From an uncultured Candidatus Saccharibacteria bacterium (GTDB taxonomy: Bacteria > Patescibacteriota > Saccharimonadia > Saccharimonadales > Saccharimonadaceae), in contig CAMHIH010000044.1 of NCBI GenBank assembly GCA_946185175.1, forward strand, positions 1 to 5,940: DNA of 5,940 bases, written 5' to 3'. Positions 1 to 4,137 of the stretch are shown here, one piece after another. The number at the start of each line of letters is the position of its first letter. The first letter of the stretch is position 1. The notes beneath the pieces were generated by a model. It was not told where the DNA came from. It made no database searches and was given only the letters and a program-made list of their open reading frames with translations. The translations under genes and the position numbers were made by a program.

Positions 1-1044
1 ACGGCCGAGGAGCCGAAAGAGCAGATTGTTGTTCCGGAGCCTGAACTCGCCCCAGAACCAGCGCCAGAGCCTGAACCAGAACCGGTCGATCCGACCGCAC
101 TTGAAATTCAACATGGTGCCGTAGATTTTGAGCCTGAACCAGAACTCGAACCAGCTCCAGCTCCGGTCGAAGTCGCGGCTCCCGCCCCAGAACCAGCTCC
201 AGAACCAGCTCCGGCACCAGCGCCAGCAGAAGCGCCGGTAGCTCCGACGCCGGTTGACTTAAGCCCTGCGGCTGCCAAACAAGCAGACGCCATGTCGCAA
301 TTGGATGCAATCGTGTCCGCGCCTACTGCGCCGACTGCGGAGGGGCCATTAATGGAAGAGCTAAAGAATGCTGCCATTAATGAGGGTAAAAAGAACCTAA
401 CGCCACCAAGCGAAGCTGCAATCCAGCCACCAGCTATTCCTAAGGACTACGCTGCGATGATGAATGCTGAATTGGGCGCACAGCCCGTGGCGCCAGCCCA
501 AATCGCCGATAATGGCGTGCTGGTAGATGTACAGCCTGTTGATTTCTCGGCTTATCCAACCGTGCCGGATGGTCCTACTCTTGGCGAAGAGCCAGTCTAT
601 GCTGCTCCGGCCGCACCTGAAGAGACCCCAGTCTCTACGCCGGAGTCAATGGTAAGCACTGCGGAGTATGTCGATAATCCGTTGCCGATGCCAGATGCCA
701 ATACTGTCTTGCCACCGCCGCCACAGCCATTTGATCCAAGCCTCAATCAGGCGGTTACGCCAGAGACGGCTCCTCGATCCGCTCAGGCTTTCGCTCAGAA
801 TTTGCAGGCTACCAATCCAGTAGTACAATCAGTTCCACTTGATACGCCAATTAATGGACCTATGCCTTCACCGGGTATTACTGCTGAGCCGGTTGCCGCT
901 CCCGTGATGCCGGGCGTAATCCAGCCGGCGGGCGAAGTAGCAACCGCCAACACGGAGGCAAACTCAAATTACCTCGGCCAAAACCCAGCAATGCAGGATC
1001 AACTCTATCCAGATCCGAGCGCATATCGCATTCCAGGAATGTAA
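1..1044 (+). CDS. Pro/Ala/Glu-rich low-complexity protein, 5'-partial
   Basis: The frame is open from the first base to a TAA at 1042-1044, giving 347 residues with no start in view, so the gene begins outside the window. An internal ATG at 292 lies mid-frame and is not needed as a start. The first ~97 residues contain 27 prolines, mostly in EP, AP and EPEP dipeptides. The rest stays rich in Pro, Ala, Gln, Asn and Thr, with a PPPP run at 712-723. The C-terminus is more ordered in appearance, with tyrosines and a final YRIPGM. No membrane segment, cysteine pair or catalytic motif is visible. Such composition is typical of disordered linkers or surface-exposed stalks, so any functional domain may lie upstream. 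I do not recognise the family. Among the first 27 proline codons I count CCA 13, CCG 9, CCT 4 and CCC 1. A bidirectional terminator follows directly. Confidence 0.85.
   Translation, partial: TAEEPKEQIVVPEPELAPEPAPEPEPEPVDPTALEIQHGAVDFEPEPELEPAPAPVEVAAPAPEPAPEPAPAPAPAEAPVAPTPVDLSPAAAKQADAMSQLDAIVSAPTAPTAEGPLMEELKNAAINEGKKNLTPPSEAAIQPPAIPKDYAAMMNAELGAQPVAPAQIADNGVLVDVQPVDFSAYPTVPDGPTLGEEPVYAAPAAPEETPVSTPESMVSTAEYVDNPLPMPDANTVLPPPPQPFDPSLNQAVTPETAPRSAQAFAQNLQATNPVVQSVPLDTPINGPMPSPGITAEPVAAPVMPGVIQPAGEVATANTEANSNYLGQNPAMQDQLYPDPSAYRIPGM
31..240 (+). repeat. Degenerate EP/AP-dipeptide coding repeat
   Basis: This stretch inside the first gene is built from short proline-containing units. The clearest tandem copies are the 12-base unit CCAGAACCAGCT at 187-198 and 199-210, with related CCAGAACC and CCTGAACC words at 52-90 and 133-160. 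Because the units are multiples of three bases, gains or losses would keep the frame. The reverse strand is open here only because the repeat lacks stop codons. Confidence 0.7.
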
Positions 1045-1047
1045 CAC

Positions 1048-1076
1048 AAAAAAACACCCCGTAAGGGGTGATTTTT
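1048..1076. terminator. Bidirectional intrinsic terminator between gene 1 and tRNA-Pro(CGG)
   Basis: A 6-bp stem (CACCCC 1055-1060, GGGGTG 1065-1070) closes a GTAA loop of the GNRA type. It is followed by ATTTTT on the plus strand. On the minus strand it is followed by seven Ts, from the A run at 1048-1054. It can therefore end both the Pro-rich gene, whose stop is 3 bases away, and the minus-strand tRNA. Confidence 0.88.
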
Positions 1077-1086
1077 GACACTTTAA

Positions 1087-1162
1087 TGGTCGGGGCGACC
1101 CGACTTGAACGGGCGACCTCGCAGTCCCGAACCGCGCGCGCTACCAACTGCGCCACGCCCCG
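1087..1162 (-). tRNA. tRNA-Pro (anticodon CGG), CCA encoded
   Basis: The 76-nt minus-strand sequence folds as a complete cloverleaf. The acceptor stem is CGGGGCG/CGCCCCG, then TG at positions 8-9, and a D arm GCGC/GCGC with loop AGTTGGTA. The anticodon stem is CGCGG/CTGCG with loop TTCGGGA (anticodon CGG, reading CCG). A 5-nt variable loop follows, then the T arm GCCCG/CGGGT with loop TTCAAGT, discriminator A and genomic CCA. A near-identical copy lies at 5866-5940, differing only in the T loop. The 5' end is 22 bases past the stop codon of the glycosyltransferase on the same strand, with no terminator between, so read-through from that gene is possible in addition to the tRNA's own promoter. 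Confidence 0.96.
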
Positions 1163-1172
1163 ACTGCATACT

Positions 1173-1181
1173 ATTATAACA
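1173..1181 (-). promoter_or_regulatory. Extended -10 promoter for tRNA-Pro(CGG)
   Basis: The minus strand reads TGTTATAAT, a consensus -10 hexamer with the TGn extension, ending 10 bases before the tRNA 5' end. No good -35 hexamer is seen; CTTCAT is the nearest at suitable spacing. An extended -10 often compensates for that. The predicted start lies about 4 bases upstream of the mature tRNA. Confidence 0.7.
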
Positions 1182-1184
1182 CCT

Positions 1185-2723
1185 TTATTCAGGGATGAAG
1201 CGGATTGCTTCGTACCCGACGCCACTATTCGAATAATTTAGTGTCAGGATTTGCGTGGCCATGTAGCCATCGCGTGGAAATTCTAAGTCACCCTGCGCCG
1301 GCGCCACGTCTACATACCAAACCGATTCATGCTTCTCGAGAAACTTGTCTAAGTTATCTATTCTACCAAAATAGCTGTCTTTTATAGGTAGCAGCAAGTT
1401 GGAGTCATATTCTTGCCCCTCGGCTAAAAAGAAAGTTTGCCTATCAGCGGTGTCATAGAAGGACAAATCGTAATATAGCCATGGCGAGCTAACGATAATT
1501 GGCGTGTCGTTAATATTATCCGCAGTGACGATATTTTTATGTAAGATGTTCGCTCCGTAAGATTGTTTCGTGTCAAAATTGTAACTACCTAGCTCATAAG
1601 CTGAGCAAATGCCGCAGATCGAAGCCAAGACCAGGATTACGGAACAAACCGCAAAAACAATCTTTGACTGGCGTTGAGATGTAGTCTTTACTTTCTTGCG
1701 CCGTTCTTTTCTCGATAAGAGCTCGTTCGTGGCGATTATGATTGTTATGCCACCAATAGTCGCCACGCTGGCGGCAGAATACAGTGTTCGCTGCGGTGTC
1801 ATAGCTAGTCCAGCAGGCGTCAAAGAGAGCAGTATGAGTACAATTGTTGGCACGAAAATCATGCAGAGGAGCATTCGTACTTGCTTGTAATATTTTGCGA
1901 CTAGGCCAATTAGCACAATTGAGGCAAGGATAATTAAGACTAAAGGCCAGCCACTGGTGGAGGACGCTTCTTGATAAAGTAATGTTTCGCTCCAATAATT
2001 CACGAGCGTATCAAGGCTGATAGCATTAATTCCGGTACCGCGCGCACTTAACTGACTGAAAAGTTTTGGCAGCCACGGAACAAACAGTAAACAGGCAATA
2101 ATGGCCGCCCAAATAACTTCTTTGCGAAAGATTTTTTTCTTGTAAATTAAGACCAAATATACAATATGTGCTAACCAGGCAAAAACCGTAAAGTAGCTTG
2201 TCCATAGGCCGAGTGCGGCAACTATTGCGTAGATTATCCACCATCTTTTCTGTTCGTTGTCTATTGCAAGTTGCAGGAAGTAAGTTGCCGCAGATACGAA
2301 CATTAATGCCATCATATACGGCTGCATTTCGCGTCCAAATCGAATCATTAACGGTGAAATACTAAGAAGAAGAGAGCTAAGAATGGCAGCCTTCGCGCCA
2401 TACTTATATTTAACCCACATGTAGATAAACATAATTGCGATTGCGCCAAAGAATACTGACATAAAGCGCATGTCGAAATCTGTTCGCCCAAAGATATGCG
2501 CCCAGGCTTTTAGGGCCCAGAAATAAAGTGGCGGTTGATTGGTCTCTGCCGTAAAATTCCAAATCTGGCCCGCATCGAAATGTGTCAAATATGCTCCATA
2601 CGATTCTCCTTGCCAAATGGATTGTTGAAGATTAAACATTGAAAGGAACATGTAAAAAATGCCGAACACTGTCGGCGCCAAAATACATATGAGGCGTTTG
2701 CGCTTGCTTAAGAACTCTCCCAT
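1185..2723 (-). CDS. GT39-like (ArnT/PMT-type) polytopic membrane glycosyltransferase
   Basis: This 512-residue membrane protein has the layout of GT-C glycosyltransferases of the dolichyl-phosphate-mannose/ArnT superfamily. Such enzymes move a sugar from a polyprenyl-phosphate donor to a lipid, protein or glycan on the outer face of the membrane. A basic N-terminus (KRKR, 7-10) precedes helix 1 (11-30). The first extracytoplasmic loop carries WQGES (37-41) and NQPPLYFW (62-69), matching the family's DE and PPLYY signatures. Next come MRF (85-87) and RFGREMQPY (128-136), then GLWTSYF (172-178), all typical positions. About ten further hydrophobic segments follow to ~385, interrupted by a basic loop RKERRKK (about 336-342). 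The last ~125 residues look soluble and extracytoplasmic. The Asp of the usual DE pair is Gly here (G39-E40). The donor and acceptor cannot be read from sequence. The ATG sits 6 bases after a TATAAT with no Shine-Dalgarno, suggesting a leaderless mRNA. Confidence 0.85.
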   Translation of the reverse strand: MGEFLSKRKRLICILAPTVFGIFYMFLSMFNLQQSIWQGESYGAYLTHFDAGQIWNFTAETNQPPLYFWALKAWAHIFGRTDFDMRFMSVFFGAIAIMFIYMWVKYKYGAKAAILSSLLLSISPLMIRFGREMQPYMMALMFVSAATYFLQLAIDNEQKRWWIIYAIVAALGLWTSYFTVFAWLAHIVYLVLIYKKKIFRKEVIWAAIIACLLFVPWLPKLFSQLSARGTGINAISLDTLVNYWSETLLYQEASSTSGWPLVLIILASIVLIGLVAKYYKQVRMLLCMIFVPTIVLILLSLTPAGLAMTPQRTLYSAASVATIGGITIIIATNELLSRKERRKKVKTTSQRQSKIVFAVCSVILVLASICGICSAYELGSYNFDTKQSYGANILHKNIVTADNINDTPIIVSSPWLYYDLSFYDTADRQTFFLAEGQEYDSNLLLPIKDSYFGRIDNLDKFLEKHESVWYVDVAPAQGDLEFPRDGYMATQILTLNYSNSGVGYEAIRFIPE

Positions 2724-2729
2724 ATTTCA

Positions 2730-2735
2730 ATTATA
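2730..2735 (-). promoter_or_regulatory. -10 box of the glycosyltransferase; probable leaderless start
   Basis: The minus strand reads TATAAT followed by TGAAAT and then the ATG, so transcription should begin at or within a base of the start codon. A weak -35 (TTCATG, 2753-2758) lies 17 bases upstream. No Shine-Dalgarno can fit, which supports a leaderless message. Confidence 0.6.
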
Positions 2736-2761
2736 TAACATCTGGCGCGACGCATGAAACT

Positions 2762-2776
2762 GTGGTATAATACCAC
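2762..2776. repeat. Palindrome centred on the tRNA-Pro(TGG) -10 box
   Basis: GTGGTATAATACCAC has 7-bp arms (2762-2768 and 2770-2776) around a single central A. It covers the whole TATAAT of the tRNA promoter. Part of the symmetry is inherent in TATAATA, but the outer GTGG/CCAC pairs are not. It could be an operator or coincidence. Confidence 0.5.
2763..2771 (+). promoter_or_regulatory. Extended -10 promoter for tRNA-Pro(TGG)
   Basis: TGGTATAAT is an extended -10 (TGn plus a consensus hexamer) ending 10 bases before the tRNA, the same spacing as at the CGG tRNA. No recognisable -35 is present. It is divergent from the glycosyltransferase promoter, with the two -10 boxes about 30 bases apart. 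Confidence 0.7.
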
Positions 2777-2781
2777 TCAGC

Positions 2782-2857
2782 CGGGGTTTGGCGCAGTTGG
2801 TAGCGCGCGCGCTTTGGGAGCGCGAGGTCAGCAGTTCGAGCCTGCTAACCCCGACCA
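2782..2857 (+). tRNA. tRNA-Pro (anticodon TGG), CCA encoded
   Basis: The 76 nt form a full cloverleaf. The acceptor is CGGGGTT/AACCCCG and the D arm GCGC/GCGC has loop AGTTGGTA. The anticodon stem CGCGC/GCGCG has loop TTTGGGA (anticodon TGG, reading CCA and by wobble other CCN codons). The T arm is AGCAG/CTGCT with loop TTCGAGC, then discriminator A and genomic CCA. The 5' half through the D arm is almost identical to the CGG isoacceptors in this window. A T run starts right after the CCA and a hairpin terminator follows about 20 bases on. Confidence 0.96.
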
Positions 2858-2875
2858 TTTTTTGTGTTTCTGAAA

Positions 2876-2895
2876 CCGCCACCAGGCGGCTTTTT
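2876..2895 (+). terminator. Intrinsic terminator of tRNA-Pro(TGG)
   Basis: CCGCC (2876-2880) and GGCGG (2885-2889) form a GC-only stem with an ACCA loop, followed by C and five Ts (2891-2895). A separate run of six Ts directly after the tRNA CCA may help release earlier. Confidence 0.82.
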
Positions 2896-2896
2896 C

Positions 2897-2924
2897 TTGC
2901 AAAAAGTCATAATTATTATATAAT
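2897..2924 (+). promoter_or_regulatory. Promoter of pgsA
   Basis: TTGCAA (2897-2902, four of six consensus bases) and TATAAT (2919-2924) are separated by 16 bases. The predicted start is near 2931, giving a leader of about 60 nt. The -35 begins immediately after the T run of the tRNA terminator. Confidence 0.7.
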
Positions 2925-2974
2925 GCAATTCAATACACACGTAAGTACTTTATAGTCCTACGAGGTATTTTCAG

Positions 2975-2983
2975 AAAGGGGGG
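2975..2983 (+). promoter_or_regulatory. Purine-rich ribosome binding site of pgsA
   Basis: AAAGGGGGG lies 7 bases before the ATG at 2991, and an AAGG at 2984-2987 follows it. It matches the anti-Shine-Dalgarno only in part, but its position and purine run support this start. Confidence 0.65.
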
Positions 2984-2990
2984 AAGGCTT

Positions 2991-3527
2991 ATGAATTTAC
3001 CTAACAAATTGACCTTGTCGCGTATCGTGTTGGTGCCATTTTTCGTGGCGGCAATGTTAATCCCGACGGGGTGGGAAGAGCAGAAATGGGTTGCGCTGAC
3101 AATTTTCATAGTTGCAAGCCTCACGGATTATGCTGACGGCAAAATCGCTCGCTCGCGTGGGCTCGTGACGAATTTCGGCAAATTTATGGACCCGCTAGCG
3201 GATAAATTGCTGGTTTGCTCGGCCTTGATTTGCTTGAGTAGTCAACAGCGCTTGTCTGCATGGATAACCGTCATAATCATTGCGCGTGAATTCATCATTA
3301 GTGGCTTTCGCTTGCTAGCATCAGATAATAGAGTCGTGATTGCAGCCAGTCCGTGGGGCAAGGCCAAAACGGTTTCTCAGATTGTGATGATTGTCGTATT
3401 AATTGCAGATTTGGCGATTCCAGAGATTGTTCCACAAATTCTAGTTTGGATCGCAACGGCCCTAACGGTCGTGTCGCTTGTCGACTATCTCGCAAAAAAC
3501 ATCAAGCTTATTTCGGACTACAAATAA
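2991..3527 (+). CDS. pgsA: CDP-diacylglycerol--glycerol-3-phosphate 3-phosphatidyltransferase
   Basis: This integral membrane enzyme joins CDP-diacylglycerol and sn-glycerol 3-phosphate to give phosphatidylglycerophosphate and CMP, the committed step to phosphatidylglycerol. The 178 residues are the usual length. The start MNLPNKLTLSRIVLVP is the standard PgsA N-terminus. The complete CDP-alcohol phosphotransferase signature is present: D46, D49-G50, A53-R54, G63, D67 and D71, the Asp residues binding metal and CDP. The downstream IIIAREFIISGFR (95-107) is another PgsA hallmark and separates it from phosphatidylserine and cardiolipin synthases of the same superfamily. Hydrophobic helices lie near 12-26, 33-46, 72-83, 90-106, 128-142 and 148-165. 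It has its own promoter and terminator, so it is probably monocistronic, and faces the lipid kinase gene tail to tail. The TAA lies at the foot of the terminator hairpin. Confidence 0.95.
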   Translation: MNLPNKLTLSRIVLVPFFVAAMLIPTGWEEQKWVALTIFIVASLTDYADGKIARSRGLVTNFGKFMDPLADKLLVCSALICLSSQQRLSAWITVIIIAREFIISGFRLLASDNRVVIAASPWGKAKTVSQIVMIVVLIADLAIPEIVPQILVWIATALTVVSLVDYLAKNIKLISDYK

Positions 3528-3529
3528 CA

Positions 3530-3556
3530 AATCCCCGTCTCAGACGGGGATTATTT
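3530..3556. terminator. Terminator hairpin shared by pgsA and dgkA
   Basis: AATCCCCGTC (3530-3539) pairs perfectly with GACGGGGATT (3543-3552) over a 3-nt loop. It is followed by ATTTG on the plus strand and by a T-rich TGTTATTTG on the minus strand. Flanking CAAATAA (3521-3527) and TTATTTG (3551-3557) can extend the duplex. The T tracts are weak but the stem is strong and sits between convergent genes. Bases 3557-3632, between it and the dgkA stop, hold no gene I can support. Confidence 0.78.
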
Positions 3557-3632
3557 GTGTCCACTAGGCGAAATGAATCAGGTGGCAAATCAGGAAGAAG
3601 AGAAATTCGATAATGTAGCACTGATGCCACAC

Positions 3633-3956
3633 TCAAACACTCCCTGATGCGAGGTCCTTGCTGCGACGAACGCGTTCGTTTTTCTCCTCAGTGACGAGGC
3701 CGTTAACTTCTTCGATAGCCGAATTAATGACCTCGGTGGTAAAAATCATCACGAGCGTTACGAGTAGGATTATGTACTCGAGGGCAATAAACTTTGCCAG
3801 AATGCCGCCGACTAATCCAACCCCGAACTCTAAGGGGATTAACTTATGCACGGTGCTCGATTCTTTGAAGACAATCAATAAGCCACGGTTAGAGTCGACG
3901 ATATCTCGGATGATTAACTTGAAGATATTTCCGCTTTTTGGTTTGGAATATTTCAA
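3633..3956 (-). CDS. dgkA: DgkA-family lipid kinase (diacylglycerol/undecaprenol kinase), C-terminally short
   Basis: Members of this small trimeric membrane kinase family phosphorylate diacylglycerol (E. coli type) or undecaprenol (Gram-positive type) with ATP. That recycles lipid for phospholipid or cell-wall synthesis. The 107 residues contain the family signature at 75-82, with E75, N78 and E82 matching the catalytic and metal-binding residues. A family-typical acidic residue (E32) and the conserved K100-D101 near the end are also present. Hydrophobic helices lie at about 39-56 and 58-76. Homologues have a third helix of some 16-20 residues after the KDxAxGAV motif, but this frame meets TGA straight after it (ASGSV). 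The codon TTG is chosen as start because a perfect Shine-Dalgarno precedes it and no ATG is available. Substrate cannot be decided from sequence. It is transcribed divergently from ftsH. Confidence 0.88.
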   Translation of the reverse strand: MKYSKPKSGNIFKLIIRDIVDSNRGLLIVFKESSTVHKLIPLEFGVGLVGGILAKFIALEYIILLVTLVMIFTTEVINSAIEEVNGLVTEEKNERVRRSKDLASGSV

Positions 3957-3962
3957 ATATGC

Positions 3963-3972
3963 TCACCTCCTT
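3963..3972 (-). promoter_or_regulatory. Perfect Shine-Dalgarno of dgkA, fixes a TTG start
   Basis: The minus strand reads AAGGAGGTGA, a full match to the usual anti-Shine-Dalgarno at the 3' end of 16S rRNA. Six bases separate it from the TTG. It is by far the strongest ribosome binding site in the window and decides the unusual start codon. Confidence 0.88.
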
Positions 3973-4015
3973 AACGGTGCGGGCATTTCTGCGACAAACG
4001 TGTTGTCTTGCGCAT

Positions 4016-4043
4016 ATTATACAATATCCTACGAAATTATCAA
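4016..4043 (-). promoter_or_regulatory. Promoter of dgkA
   Basis: On the minus strand TTGATA (4038-4043, five of six consensus bases) and a consensus TATAAT (4016-4021) are spaced by 16 bases. Transcription should begin near 4009, giving a leader of about 53 nt. That leader contains a small inverted repeat, GACAA/TTGTC (3993-3997 and 4003-4007). This is the best promoter in the window. Confidence 0.78.
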
Positions 4044-4068
4044 AGTAGAGCGAAAATCCCCTGTAATA

Positions 4069-4077
4069 TGCTAAAAT
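4069..4077 (+). promoter_or_regulatory. Probable extended -10 promoter of ftsH
   Basis: TGCTAAAAT is a TGn-extended -10 with one mismatch in the hexamer. No -35 is evident. The start would be near 4084, with a leader of about 54 nt, and the site lies behind the divergent dgkA promoter. Confidence 0.5.
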
Positions 4078-4086
4078 TACTTAATG

Positions 4087-4109
4087 GCCCCCATAGCTTA
4101 ATTCGGGGC
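4087..4109 (+). other. Hairpin in the ftsH leader resembling a tRNA 5' end
   Basis: GCCCC (4087-4091) can pair with GGGGC (4105-4109) over a 13-nt loop, and a run of As follows. Read linearly, GCCCCCATAGCTTAATT looks like a tRNA acceptor strand, TA at positions 8-9 and the start of a D arm, but nothing downstream completes a cloverleaf. It may be a regulatory hairpin, a tRNA remnant or chance. Confidence 0.35.
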
Positions 4110-4128
4110 AAAAACAAAGCAATTATTT

Positions 4129-4133
4129 AGGAG
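4129..4133 (+). promoter_or_regulatory. Ribosome binding site of ftsH
   Basis: AGGAG lies 4 bases before the ATG at 4138. The spacing is a little short, but it is the only good site nearby and supports the chosen start. Confidence 0.75.
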
Positions 4134-4137
4134 TTAT

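Noticed and set aside
108..377. Minus-strand frame rich in Gly, Ala and Ser
   Set aside because: It is the antisense of the Pro/Ala/Glu repeat; its simple composition and lack of a ribosome binding site mark it as a shadow.
878..1225. Minus-strand frame of 115 residues
   Set aside because: It runs through the tRNA-Pro(CGG) gene and a terminator and is antisense to the Pro-rich gene.
3633..3635. TGA of dgkA as a recoded Gly codon, as in Gracilibacteria or Absconditabacteria
   Set aside because: Read-through gives a hydrophobic tail without family motifs, the other intact genes end in TAA and so do not test the idea, and no other internal TGA supports recoding.
3658..4074. Plus-strand frame of 138 residues opposite dgkA
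   Set aside because: The minus strand has the DgkA signature, a promoter and a perfect Shine-Dalgarno; the plus frame has none and crosses those sites.
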